From contig NZ_CP031337.1 in NCBI RefSeq assembly GCF_003355495.1, positions 1,927,001-1,991,000 of the forward strand: a stretch of DNA of 64,000 nucleotides, in the 5' to 3' direction. Below the pieces are notes generated by a model. That model was not told the origin of the DNA. It did not search any database and worked only from the letters and a program-made list of their open reading frames with translations. A program made the position numbers and the translations under genes. This DNA comes from Crenobacter cavernae. Lineage in GTDB: Bacteria; Pseudomonadota; Gammaproteobacteria; Burkholderiales; Chromobacteriaceae. The first letter of the stretch is position 1. The number at the start of each line of letters is the position of its first letter. Positions 1-7,632 of the stretch are shown here, piece after piece.

Positions 1-89
1 AACAGCTTGTTCATCAGTTTTGGCAGATCGCTGGCCGCAGCATGATTGACCTTTTGCGCATACGACCTTGTGGGTTGCTTCTTTGACAT
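1..89 (-). CDS. Hypothetical prophage protein, N-terminal fragment
   Basis: An open frame on the minus strand starts with ATG at 87-89 and runs off the left edge of the window. It encodes about 29 residues beginning MSKKQPTRSYAQK, basic and polar. A strong ribosome binding site (GGAGG) lies 6-7 bases upstream of the ATG, which is why this start is believed. It follows the primase-helicase gene in the same direction across the iteron-like region and is probably the first gene of the next prophage module. No function can be assigned from so little sequence. Confidence 0.5.
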   Translation of the reverse strand, partial: MSKKQPTRSYAQKVNHAAASDLPKLMNKL

Positions 90-158
90 CGTCGGCCTCC
101 GTATTTAAGAAACCCAATTTACCACGCTGAATTGTCTTGGTTCATGGTTTCCTCGACC

Positions 159-404
159 ATGCACCAAACCCTGCACCAAGATTTTCCGCGTCGTTATTAG
201 CTTTGTGCACTTGGTGCAGGGTATGCAGGGTTATTTTTAGATTTCAGCCAGAAGCGAAAAAAATCTATACACGCCCACCGCCACGGATTTTCACGCGCGC
301 ACATAGTTAGCGCGACAACCCTGCACACCCTGCACAATCCAACAACGACGGGGCTTACACCCTGCACCAAACCCTGCACCAACCCCGAACCAAACGCTGC
401 ACCA
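159..404. repeat. Iteron-like array, possible phage replication origin
   Basis: The gap between the primase-helicase and the next gene holds about nine copies of a short word close to CCCTGCACCAA, in both orientations. Copies lie near 160-168, 169-179, 211-221 (inverted), 223-231 (inverted), 318-326, 328-336, 360-370, 371-382 and 396-403. An A/T-rich stretch (about 183-260) lies between the two clusters. Iterated short words beside an A/T-rich segment next to a primase-helicase resemble the origins of P4-like elements, where the primase-helicase binds iterons. Function is inferred. The gap contains no convincing gene. Confidence 0.5.
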
Positions 405-2966
405 TCAAGGCTGCGAGATCGCCTCGCGATACAGTTTCGCGCCTTCGCGGAACCGGACAACCTGATGGCCGTACCAGAATTCCTTCTTGTGCCCCTCTTC
501 GGGCAGATCGACCTTCAACAGCGTGAACTGCTTGCGGGAACTGATGATCGAGCACCACTCCCGCCCCTTGCCGTGCGGGCTCTTTAGCGCCAAGGCCTCG
601 ATGAACTTGATCATCGACGGGATATGCTTCTCGCCGCGGCGGTTGCACCAAAGCTTGAACACCTCATAGAGTTCTTCGGTCGGCACCGATACGAACGGTA
701 CATCCAGCTCACCGGCGGACCAATCCATCCAGAACAATTCGGACGGCGGCAAGCCGATATTGATCAGCCGCTGCTTGGCCTTGTTGACCGGCGGCTTGGC
801 ATGCGGCCCGAAGCCGGTCAGATCGAGCGTCAGCAGGTAGTGGTAGAACGCCTCCACCGCGCCTAGATCAATGGCCCGCCCCAGCTCGGCAAAATATTCC
901 GGCGGCAAGACCCTGCTCGCCCATACCACGCAAAAGCGACGGTCGCCCAAGTCGAGTGCGAGCGGCTGCAGCTCGTTTGACAGGAACACCGCGTTCAGGT
1001 GGTTGGCCTCGAAGCGCTCCGGCAGCATCTTCTCGTTGATGCTATGCGTCTCACCCGTCACCAGGTGCTTGATGGTACCCTTCAACTGGTACTTCTCAAT
1101 GCGCGCCAGCACCTCTTCGAACAGCGCGAACAGCTTGCGGCTCTTCCAGCCGGTAAACTGGCTCTCGATCTGCTGCTGCCCAACGGTAATGCCATACTCG
1201 CCGTAGATCCCCTTCACCACCTTTTCCCAGAAGATCGACTTACCTGTCCCTTCCGGGCCATGCATCACCACTGCCGTAGCCATTTTCGCGCCAGGGTGCT
1301 GCAGCGGGTAGGCAATCCACTTGAGCAGCCATTGCATCAGTTCGGCATCGTGATCGCACAAGATCGAAAGGTGATCCAGAATCTTGTCTTCCAGCCCCTC
1401 GCCGTTCTGTGGAACCAGCTGGAAGCCGTTATACAGGTTCACCGTGGTTTCCGGGTCGCTCGACTGGGTCGGGTCGAACACCAAGCCGTCCTGCAGAATC
1501 ATCCGGCGCTTCGGGTGTTCCAGCCATTGCTTCACCACGTCCTCGCCCCATGCCAGGCGCAGGCTGCTGATTTTCACGATCTGCAGGTGAAGGCCGTCCC
1601 ACACCGTTTCGGTGCCATAGATCAGCACGAAGTGTTCCAGTAGCGTGTTCACCGATTCCACGGTGGCCGCTTCCACCGGCTTGCCGCGCTTCACGCTCGG
1701 CAGGTTTTCCTTGTGGATCGTCCGACGCTTCGCATGGGTCAGCCATTCCTTGGCCACGGACGGATAGGTGTTCTTGAATGCCCCCAACGGCATCAGCTGC
1801 TGGTTCAGGCTGTCCCACACCTTGTTCTGGCCGTGCACGAAAGCGCAGTGCGACAGCAAGCGGCGGAGTAGCTTTTCTTCGGCGGTCGGGCCGGCCGGCG
1901 TTTCTGGCGCATCAGCGCCCGCCGCACAATCCGCGTCAGCGGCATCCTGAAGGGGGGCAGGGGAAGACTCGGCCGATGGCATCTCTTCGGCCAGGCCGAA
2001 CAGCGGCGCCAGCTGGGCGCGGACCGCATCCAGCCCCTCGGCCACATGCAGGTCGTTGAAGTCGGTCAGTTTCGGCAGGCGTTCATCGTCGCGAGTCTCG
2101 CGACGCGGCACGCCGAATACCGGCAGCACCACCTTGGACAAGCCAACCTGAACGGCGGCGTGTTCGGCTGCCAGCCGCCCCGCGTGGTTGTCCTCGCCCC
2201 TGGCCGTCGGCAAACAATCGTCATCGGCGAGGAAGACGATCGGGCTGTTCGGCCAACGACCGCGCACAATCCGCGCCACATGCAGCAGGTTGCCGCTGTC
2301 CAGCGCCATGAACACCGGCACCTTGCGGTCCAGCGCCATGCGCCCCGACATGCAGGTCGCGTACCCCTCGCCAATCCCGATCGGCTCGCCGTCGACCGGC
2401 ATATCACCCAGCCGGCACGCCGCCCCGATCTTGTCGAAGCCACTCGGGAAGCGCTTCTCGCCGGCCGGATCAATGCGCTGGTCACCCACCACCCGCGCCG
2501 GCTCTTCGCCGTAGTGCAGCAGCGGAATCAGCAAGGTGCCGTCGTCGAAAAAGCGCACGCTCTCAGGGGCGGTGATCCCCTTGCGCTCAAGGTAGGGCGA
2601 CACGCCATCGCGGATTGCGGCCTGCCAACGGCCCTTCGCGCGGTTCGCGGCCAGATGCGCCCGTTCGCGGCGCTTGGCTTCCGCACGTTCCTCTTCGCGA
2701 CGGCGCTGCTCTTCGGCCCGCTGCCGCTCGGCTGGATCGAGGTCGGACCAGTCCGATTCGATCGTCCACGGACCTTCCCCCTTATGGCCGAAGGTCCCGT
2801 GGTAATACGCGCGGCCGGTCTTCGGCGAGACGTATTCGCGTACCTTGTAAAACGCCTTTTTGCCGGGGCCGTAACGCACCCAGCCTGGCGTGTTCAGCCT
2901 GATGCCGCTCGCCGGCAGCTGCGGCATGCCCATCGACTGAAACTGACGGTGCACCTGGTCAAGCAT
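405..2966 (-). CDS. Phage primase-helicase (Toprim plus D5/SF3-type helicase)
   Basis: This 853-aa protein probably primes and unwinds DNA for prophage replication. A Toprim-like segment contains EGYATCM (about residue 198) and the acidic run LADDD (about 245). The C-terminal half is an SF3-like ATPase with Walker A GPEGTGKS (about 568-575) followed by the Walker B-like FALFEEVLA. This architecture (Toprim plus DUF5906-like helicase) is common in temperate phages of proteobacteria. A charged Arg/Glu-rich stretch (about 75-105) looks like a coiled-coil linker. It is the last large gene of a minus-strand run starting at the YdaS-like regulator, with only 5 bp to the upstream gene. The iteron-like array lies immediately downstream. 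Confidence 0.85.
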   Translation of the reverse strand: MLDQVHRQFQSMGMPQLPASGIRLNTPGWVRYGPGKKAFYKVREYVSPKTGRAYYHGTFGHKGEGPWTIESDWSDLDPAERQRAEEQRRREEERAEAKRRERAHLAANRAKGRWQAAIRDGVSPYLERKGITAPESVRFFDDGTLLIPLLHYGEEPARVVGDQRIDPAGEKRFPSGFDKIGAACRLGDMPVDGEPIGIGEGYATCMSGRMALDRKVPVFMALDSGNLLHVARIVRGRWPNSPIVFLADDDCLPTARGEDNHAGRLAAEHAAVQVGLSKVVLPVFGVPRRETRDDERLPKLTDFNDLHVAEGLDAVRAQLAPLFGLAEEMPSAESSPAPLQDAADADCAAGADAPETPAGPTAEEKLLRRLLSHCAFVHGQNKVWDSLNQQLMPLGAFKNTYPSVAKEWLTHAKRRTIHKENLPSVKRGKPVEAATVESVNTLLEHFVLIYGTETVWDGLHLQIVKISSLRLAWGEDVVKQWLEHPKRRMILQDGLVFDPTQSSDPETTVNLYNGFQLVPQNGEGLEDKILDHLSILCDHDAELMQWLLKWIAYPLQHPGAKMATAVVMHGPEGTGKSIFWEKVVKGIYGEYGITVGQQQIESQFTGWKSRKLFALFEEVLARIEKYQLKGTIKHLVTGETHSINEKMLPERFEANHLNAVFLSNELQPLALDLGDRRFCVVWASRVLPPEYFAELGRAIDLGAVEAFYHYLLTLDLTGFGPHAKPPVNKAKQRLINIGLPPSELFWMDWSAGELDVPFVSVPTEELYEVFKLWCNRRGEKHIPSMIKFIEALALKSPHGKGREWCSIISSRKQFTLLKVDLPEEGHKKEFWYGHQVVRFREGAKLYREAISQP

Positions 2967-2971
2967 AAAAC

Positions 2972-3352
2972 CTATCTCCCCTTACCCACATAACGACACC
3001 ACTCCAATTCATCGGGCGTCATCCATTCACGCCGGCGTCGCCACTCTCCCCGAGCCGCCTCTTCCAGCGTCTTGGCCGCATCGGCGCCGCGTATTCGCCG
3101 CACGCCGGCCAGGTATTCGTCTTTGCGCCCGTTCAACAGCATCCGGCACACGCTTCGCGCCTCGCAGCGGGCGCGGTGCGCCTCGCCGTAGCTCTCGCCC
3201 CGCGGGTCTTGCAAGGGCGCGGTGCGCGGGGAAAATGCCGCGCAGGTGTCATTTGCCAATCCCCCGTGCTGCTCGCAGATCAGCTCGAGCAGCCCATTGC
3301 TGCCCGGCGAGAGGCGCAGCACGGAATGACGGCAGCGATTACAGGCGCTCAC
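2972..3352 (-). CDS. Hypothetical Cys-containing phage protein
   Basis: A 126-aa protein of unknown function. The N-terminus has a CNRC pair followed by further cysteines (CEQH, then Cys at about 38), suggesting a small metal-binding site. The C-terminal half, starting around SYGEAHRARCEARSVC, is charged and helical, a pattern I have seen in small phage proteins that lie beside replication genes. Its start overlaps the 3' end of the 50-aa gene upstream by 14 bp, and it ends 5 bp before the primase-helicase gene, so the genes are probably translationally coupled. No catalytic motif is visible. Confidence 0.6.
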   Translation of the reverse strand: MSACNRCRHSVLRLSPGSNGLLELICEQHGGLANDTCAAFSPRTAPLQDPRGESYGEAHRARCEARSVCRMLLNGRKDEYLAGVRRIRGADAAKTLEEAARGEWRRRREWMTPDELEWCRYVGKGR

Positions 3353-3491
3353 GCGGTTTTCCTGCCGCTTCGGCCAACATCCGCTTCAACTCGGCCAGAA
3401 TCGCCCGGCCCTCGGCGCGCTTGTCGTGTGCAAAGCGAAAACGCTGGCAGCGCCGCCGCACGTTCCCCCAGTCGAAGCGATCGCGCACCAT
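3339..3491 (-). CDS. Small hypothetical protein, 50 aa
   Basis: A short frame starts with ATG at 3489-3491 and encodes a very basic 50-residue protein, beginning MVRDRFDWGNVRRRCQRF. It fits exactly between its neighbours: 4 bp separate its start from the end of the YdaT-like gene, and its stop overlaps the start of the next gene by 14 bp. This tight packing is the main evidence that it is real. The composition (Arg-rich, one Cys) suggests nucleic-acid contact, but no family is recognised. Confidence 0.5.
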   Translation of the reverse strand: MVRDRFDWGNVRRRCQRFRFAHDKRAEGRAILAELKRMLAEAAGKPRERL

Positions 3492-3495
3492 GGCG

Positions 3496-4062
3496 CTATC
3501 CCTTCACCGTCGACAGCGCGGCATCGATGGCTTGCCGTGCCGCCTGGTGAGCGAGCACCGACTCGTCGATTTCCTTGCGCGCGGCAAGCAGGCGATCACG
3601 GTTCATCTCGCCCACCACCTCGCCCATCGCGACATTGGCTTCGCCGGCCTCTTTCAGCAGCGACAGGTGCGCGGAGAGCATGCCGGCCGGGCCGGGGTGG
3701 CATTCGAGCACCGACACGGTCAGGCCGACCGGATCGAGCAGGTCGATCAGGAAACGGCAGCGCAGGTCGAGCGGTAGCGCCGCCAGCACCGACGGGATAA
3801 AGTTCGCCGGCAACAGGTTGCTGTCTTTGCTGTCGTCGTCGAGCCAGCGGAACAGCTTGTCGGCGTTCGCCTTCATTCGCGCGAAGGCGTCATGGCTCGG
3901 CGGGTTGAAATCGATGCCGGTCAGCCGGTCGTAGCCGCGCGCGTGATGCACGCGCACGATCTCGTCGACCACCGTCTCGCGGCTCCAGCGCTCGTTGCGG
4001 CGCCATTCGTTGACCGCCTCACGCAACAGGCCGATCAAAGTTTTTTGCGACGTATTTCGCAT
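3496..4062 (-). CDS. YdaT-like phage regulatory protein
   Basis: This 188-aa protein resembles the YdaT family (historically called putative toxin YdaT) found next to YdaS/Cro regulators in prophages. The recognisable part is the N-terminal LREAVNEWRRNERWSRETVV, followed by FRWLDDDSKDSNLLPANFI and ALPLDLRCRFLIDLL. Family members occupy the position of lambda cII and are thought to influence the lytic/lysogenic decision. A terminator at 4104-4130 separates this gene from the YdaS-like gene, as tR1 separates cro from cII in lambda. The family call rests on remembered sequence patterns, so molecular function remains uncertain. Confidence 0.55.
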   Translation of the reverse strand: MRNTSQKTLIGLLREAVNEWRRNERWSRETVVDEIVRVHHARGYDRLTGIDFNPPSHDAFARMKANADKLFRWLDDDSKDSNLLPANFIPSVLAALPLDLRCRFLIDLLDPVGLTVSVLECHPGPAGMLSAHLSLLKEAGEANVAMGEVVGEMNRDRLLAARKEIDESVLAHQAARQAIDAALSTVKG

Positions 4063-4103
4063 GACTCAAACTCCCAAAGCACTTAGGCTTCCGGCATAGG
4101 TTG

Positions 4104-4130
4104 TAAAAAGCAGGCGGCTGCAACCGCCTG
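4104..4130 (-). terminator. Intrinsic terminator between YdaS-like and YdaT-like genes (tR1-like)
   Basis: On the minus strand a 7-bp perfect stem (arms 4111-4117 and 4124-4130, loop of 6) is followed by CTTTTT. It lies between the ydaS-like and ydaT-like genes, the position of tR1 in lambda, and would limit early transcription into the replication genes. Confidence 0.6.
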
Positions 4131-4186
4131 GTGAAGCCAGACCCCGTGATCGGAGGCAACTGAGAAATGGGGCTGGCGGGCAAACC

Positions 4187-4414
4187 TTATGGACGACGCC
4201 GGGTTGAGCGCAGAAAGGCCCAATCGACATCGGGCCGAAGTTCTTCGCAGCGCACGGCGCCCTTGGTGGCTTTTTCGATGTCGATACAGCGTTCCGCCGG
4301 AACACGTTGACGCCACTTGGAAACCGCCCACGGCGTAACGCCGAATAGACGGGCAGTAGCGGACACGCCGCCTAGCAGCTCGATGGCTTTGTCGATTGGG
4401 GTTTTCGATTCCAT
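4187..4414 (-). CDS. YdaS/Cro-like HTH regulator
   Basis: This 75-aa protein is a small DNA-binding regulator of the YdaS/Cro type. The helix-turn-helix is GGVSATARLFGVTPWAVSKW (residues about 15-34), and RQRVPAERCIDIEKAT follows, a segment typical of the family. It diverges from the CI-like repressor, with operators between them, which is the standard repressor/anti-repressor arrangement of a lysogeny switch. It is expected to repress the cI promoter and allow lytic development. The call as Cro-like is strong from fold and position. Confidence 0.8.
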   Translation of the reverse strand: MESKTPIDKAIELLGGVSATARLFGVTPWAVSKWRQRVPAERCIDIEKATKGAVRCEELRPDVDWAFLRSTRRRP

Positions 4415-4425
4415 GAACGGAATAT

Positions 4426-4509
4426 CTACTTTAAGTAGTGTTGTGTCAACTACTATAAATAGAATCGACGGGGAGAGTAGAAGTGGATAGCCTTCTACCT
4501 ATGGTAGAA
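4426..4509. promoter_or_regulatory. Divergent repressor/Cro operator region
   Basis: Two related 13-bp palindromes, CTACTTTAAGTAG (4426-4438) and CTACTATAAATAG (4450-4462), lie in the divergent gap. A third dyad, TTCTACC-TAT-GGTAGAA (4493-4509), overlaps the first codons of the repressor. Similar palindromes recur at 6313-6380, so this is a repressor operator family rather than chance. Autoregulation of the repressor is inferred. Confidence 0.7.
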
Positions 4510-5229
4510 ATAAAGCATCAGCAGTTCGCTGAAAACCTGAAAAACGCCATGGCGCGCCAAGGGGTTAGCGTGACTGACATCAAGAACCATCTCGGGATCA
4601 CCTATGAGATGGCCCGCCGCTACTCCCTTGGGGCTGCGAAGCCGCGCGACGAAAAGTTGCGTCGCCTTGCCGAGCTACTAAAAGTAAGCCCCGCCGAACT
4701 GGAGTACGGCGACGGCAGCAAGGCAGCGCCAGAATCAAACGTTAAATCGGGGCTGCGTCCAATCGCGGCATGGGACCACGAAGAAGAACTCGACCCCGAG
4801 CAGTACGTCTTCCTGCCGGCGCTCGAGATCAAGCTGGCAGCAGGGAATGGGCAGATCGTGTGGTGCGTAGAAGAAAAGGGGCAGCGGCAAGCATTTCGCA
4901 AGGCATGGGCGAGTCGTCTGCACATCGACCCGGAATGCGCCGCCACCATGGTGGCAAGCGGCAACAGCATGGAGCCGCGCATTCTCGATGGTGACAGCCT
5001 GGTGGTGGACTACTGCCGAACAACGTTTAAGCATGGCCGGGTGTTTGCACTGGCTCTGCGTGACGAGCTCTACGTAAAACGCGTGCTCAAGCGCGCCGAT
5101 GGCGGGGTGACGCTGAGATCGGACAACCAGGACAAGGCGCGCTACCCCGATATCGACGTCGGCCCGGACGAAATGGAACACCTCAAGGTGATCGGCGAGA
5201 TCATGGCGCTGGCCGGCGGCATGATTTAA
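4483..5229 (+). CDS. CI-like phage repressor with S24/LexA peptidase domain
   Basis: This 248-aa protein is a prophage repressor. An N-terminal HTH_3 domain (about residues 12-70, ENLKNAMARQGVSVTDIKNH) binds operators. The C-terminal S24 domain has the nucleophile Ser in SGNSMEP and the catalytic Lys in LYVKRVL, predicting RecA-stimulated self-cleavage on DNA damage. The GTG at 4483 is chosen because GGGGAG sits about 8 bases upstream; an ATG at 4501 lacks a ribosome binding site. It diverges from the YdaS/Cro-like gene and ends at a bidirectional terminator facing the cargo genes. Confidence 0.85.
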   Translation: MDSLLPMVEIKHQQFAENLKNAMARQGVSVTDIKNHLGITYEMARRYSLGAAKPRDEKLRRLAELLKVSPAELEYGDGSKAAPESNVKSGLRPIAAWDHEEELDPEQYVFLPALEIKLAAGNGQIVWCVEEKGQRQAFRKAWASRLHIDPECAATMVASGNSMEPRILDGDSLVVDYCRTTFKHGRVFALALRDELYVKRVLKRADGGVTLRSDNQDKARYPDIDVGPDEMEHLKVIGEIMALAGGMI

Positions 5230-5249
5230 GTGCAAACCTCTCAGATACG

Positions 5250-5275
5250 AAAAAGCCCGCTGTTGCGGGCTTTTT
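5250..5275. terminator. Bidirectional intrinsic terminator
   Basis: AAAAAGCCCGC, a short loop and GCGGGCTTTTT form a strong hairpin with A and T tracts on both sides. It lies between the convergent repressor gene and the minus-strand cargo gene and can stop transcription from both. Confidence 0.85.
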
Positions 5276-5283
5276 GCTGGGCG

Positions 5284-5775
5284 CTACTCATATAGTCTGT
5301 CGTACTCCTCGGCCTCTTGCTGCTTGCGCCGCCAGACGGCCTGGTGAGCCAACGCCGGATCGAAGCCGGGATCGCCAAGGTCGGCGGGGAAGAACTGCAT
5401 GAGCTCATCAATGACCCGCTGATGCATGGGCTTGCGCCCCGTTCCGCCGGCAATCTTGTAGGCCAACCCTCGGACCTCCTCTCTGCGCGCTGTCGGCACC
5501 ATCTCAAGATTGGCAAGAAAACGCTCGAATCCGGACACCTCGCGATACCAGCCGACACGGTGCACCTTTATCCACTCGTACAAGACCTCATCGGGATACT
5601 GGGCAAGATCGACATGACAGCGCATATAGCCAATCACCGGGGCACGGTCACGCTCCCTCATCGGCCGATAGAGTCGGACCACGAAAGCCAGTACCTCGAC
5701 AGCCGGCAGAGCGTCGCCAAGCCGCTGGCTGATATCGGCATCGATTTCCTGGTCGACAAATAAGGGCTCCTCCAT
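5284..5775 (-). CDS. Hypothetical prophage cargo protein
   Basis: A 163-aa soluble protein of unknown function. It is rich in charged residues and has no signal peptide, membrane segment or recognised motif. Its start codon overlaps the stop of the upstream exported-protein gene (TGATG junction), so the two are translationally coupled and probably work together. They form a two-gene minus-strand unit between the repressor and the early operon, with a terminator of its own. This is the usual place for genes expressed in the lysogen, so a host-fitness or phage-exclusion role is possible but not shown. Confidence 0.6.
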   Translation of the reverse strand: MEEPLFVDQEIDADISQRLGDALPAVEVLAFVVRLYRPMRERDRAPVIGYMRCHVDLAQYPDEVLYEWIKVHRVGWYREVSGFERFLANLEMVPTARREEVRGLAYKIAGGTGRKPMHQRVIDELMQFFPADLGDPGFDPALAHQAVWRRKQQEAEEYDRLYE

Positions 5776-6248
5776 CAGCGTGTCACCGACTTGATGTAGA
5801 GATAGCTCGGCCTACCTCCCGACCCCTTGTACGCGCTCACCTCAAGCAACCCGCCAAGCCCGTTCCAACGCAATACCTCACTCGTGCCGACATCCACAGG
5901 TTTGGCTGGCAAGCCAATCCATACTGGCGCCGTCAGCGCATTGTCTATGCGCGGATCCTCGACGGTGATCCAGTCCGCCTTCCCCTTGATGAAAACCACC
6001 TCGTAGCGCGCGGGAGACTTCCGATACTCGCAGCGCCGCCCGTACTTGCTCTGCTCGCACGACGCCGCCTTGCCAAGCATCTTGGCGACGGCCGCCTCTG
6101 TCTGGCCGACGATCTGCTTGATCTGCAACACCGGTTTAATGTCCGGCACGGGGGTGAAGGCTTGCACCGCCCCGGCCGCGGCCAGTGCCAATACGCCGAC
6201 TATCCCGCGTGAAGCCCCTCCAATCCTATCTGCAATGCACCGCTTCAT
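5775..6248 (-). CDS. Exported hypothetical protein of the prophage
   Basis: A 157-aa protein with a clear Sec signal peptide: a basic start (MKRCIADR), a hydrophobic core and a likely cut after GAVQA, about residue 30. The mature part contains paired cysteines (CEQSKYGRRCEYRK) that could form a disulphide in the periplasm. The start at 6248 is chosen because the signal peptide begins there and GGGAGA precedes it; the longer open frame upstream runs through the promoter region of the plus-strand operon and is not credible. No family is recognised. It is coupled to the following cargo gene and may be a lysogenic conversion or superinfection-exclusion factor. Confidence 0.65.
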   Translation of the reverse strand: MKRCIADRIGGASRGIVGVLALAAAGAVQAFTPVPDIKPVLQIKQIVGQTEAAVAKMLGKAASCEQSKYGRRCEYRKSPARYEVVFIKGKADWITVEDPRIDNALTAPVWIGLPAKPVDVGTSEVLRWNGLGGLLEVSAYKGSGGRPSYLYIKSVTR

Positions 6249-6312
6249 TCGCCACATCTCCCATGCGTTTCGATTGAAACGACCATAGCAAAAGCGGCGA
6301 TCGCCGAGAATT

Positions 6313-6380
6313 CTACTTTTAGTTGTTGACCTTTGTTCTACTTTATGTAGACAATACATTTGTGCCACTACTTTTAGTGG
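6313..6380 (+). promoter_or_regulatory. Repressor-controlled promoter of the early operon
   Basis: A sigma70-like promoter is visible: TTGACC at 6326-6331 and GACAAT at 6350-6355, spacing 18. Three operator-like dyads overlap it: CTACTTTTAGTTG (6313-6325), CTACTTTATGTAG (6338-6350, between -35 and -10) and CCACTA-CTTT-TAGTGG (6365-6380). They match the palindromes beside the repressor gene, so the same repressor probably silences this operon in the lysogen. Confidence 0.75.
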
Positions 6381-6399
6381 AGCAAAGGGAGAAGCAACC

Positions 6400-6747
6400 A
6401 TGACTCGACTCATTTCCGATGTACTCCGCGACGTTCGCCACGGCGAGCTGATCGACGACGCCACCATCGCCATGGCCGAGCTGGTGAAGGTCGTCGACGA
6501 AACCGGCAAGCCCGGCAAGCTCGTGATCGAACTCACCGTCAAACCCGCCTCCAAGGGCACCGGCACCATGGTCGTCAGCGACAAGCTGACGCTGAAGAAG
6601 CCGGAGCTGCCGCGCGGCGAAACCATCATGTTTGGCACGCCTGAAGGCTCGCTGCAGCTGTCCGACCCGCGTCAGAAAACCCTCGAACTCAAGTCCGTAC
6701 CGACCTCCAGCGCCGGCGAAGCCACACCGCTGAAGAAGGTCGTTTAA
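6400..6747 (+). CDS. Hypothetical early phage protein
   Basis: A 115-aa protein opening the plus-strand early operon. It has no recognised motif; the body is predicted to be mostly beta-strand (LVIELTVKPASKGTGTMVV) with a short helical N-terminus. Proteins of this size often precede DUF2303 genes in prophages of proteobacteria, which suggests a shared role with the next gene. It starts 20 bp after the last operator and is preceded by AAAGGGAGAAG as ribosome binding site. Confidence 0.65.
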   Translation: MTRLISDVLRDVRHGELIDDATIAMAELVKVVDETGKPGKLVIELTVKPASKGTGTMVVSDKLTLKKPELPRGETIMFGTPEGSLQLSDPRQKTLELKSVPTSSAGEATPLKKVV

Positions 6748-6784
6748 CCCCCGTCGCCTCGCAACCCTAGAAAGGACATCAATC

Positions 6785-7630
6785 GTGATCGACCAACAGT
6801 ACAACGTCGCCGAAACCCTCGCCGCCATCCTCTCGGCCGGCAAAGGCGCTCATACCATCGGCGACACCCCGTTCGTGGTGGTACCGGAAAACTACCGCCT
6901 TGAAGAGCTCGGCCACCTGCTGCCGCAGCCGACCCGCAAGACCGGCCTCACAAGCCTGCACGATGCTGACAGCTTCATCGCCTACGTCAACGACCACAAG
7001 GCGACCGAGTCGCGCATCTACGCCGATGCCGACTTCGAATCTGGTCGCATCAAGTTCGTGGCGGTGCTCAACGAGCACAGCCCCGGCGCCGAGGCCGACA
7101 TCAATTACGCCGCCTGGCGCGATCACCGTGCCGCATTCATTCCGCGCCAGACGCCGGAATGGAAGGCGTGGCTCGGCAAGAACCGCACCAAGTTCAGCCA
7201 GCAGGAATTCGGCGAGTTCCTGGAATACCACCTGCCGGAAATCGTCGCGCCGGACGGCACGCGTTACCCGCAGCCGGCCAAGCTGCTCGAGTTCGCGCTG
7301 AACCTCGAAGAGACCAAGAAAGTGAAGTTCCGCAGCGGCCAGCGCCTGCAGAACGGCGCGGTGCAGCTCGAGTACGTGGAAGAGGGCGACGACGCCACCA
7401 AGGGCAAGCTGGAAGCGTTCGAATCCTTCGCGATCGGCATCGCCCCGTTCTTCAACGGCAGCGCCTACCAGATCGAAGCCAAGCTGCGCTACCGCATCAC
7501 CAACGAAGGCGGCTTGACCTTCTGGTACGAGCTGCAGCGCCCCGAGAAAGCACTGGAAGACGCCGCGCGGGATCTGCTGGAGCAGGTGCAGAACAAGACG
7601 TCCGTGCCGGTGCTGTTCGGGGAGGCGTGA
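6785..7630 (+). CDS. YfdQ/DUF2303 family protein
   Basis: This 281-aa protein belongs to the DUF2303 family, typified by YfdQ of the E. coli CPS-53 prophage. Family-like segments include the N-terminal FVVVPENYRLEELGHLLP, the central AAWRDHRAAFIPRQTPEW and the C-terminal KLRYRITNEGGLTFWYEL. The molecular role is unknown; the family is restricted to phages and usually sits in early operons near exonucleases and recombination functions, as here. The start is a GTG with AAAGGA upstream. It ends 2 bp before the Acb2-like gene. Confidence 0.8.
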   Translation: MIDQQYNVAETLAAILSAGKGAHTIGDTPFVVVPENYRLEELGHLLPQPTRKTGLTSLHDADSFIAYVNDHKATESRIYADADFESGRIKFVAVLNEHSPGAEADINYAAWRDHRAAFIPRQTPEWKAWLGKNRTKFSQQEFGEFLEYHLPEIVAPDGTRYPQPAKLLEFALNLEETKKVKFRSGQRLQNGAVQLEYVEEGDDATKGKLEAFESFAIGIAPFFNGSAYQIEAKLRYRITNEGGLTFWYELQRPEKALEDAARDLLEQVQNKTSVPVLFGEA

Positions 7631-7632
7631 GC

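Noticed and set aside
4066..4331. Open frames overlapping the YdaS-like gene and the terminator
   Set aside because: They overlap the well-supported HTH gene in other frames and span the hairpin; no family resemblance or ribosome binding site.
5775..6638. Longer 287-aa reading of the exported prophage protein
   Set aside because: It would run through the early promoter and into the opposite gene; the signal peptide and ribosome binding site fix the start at 6248.
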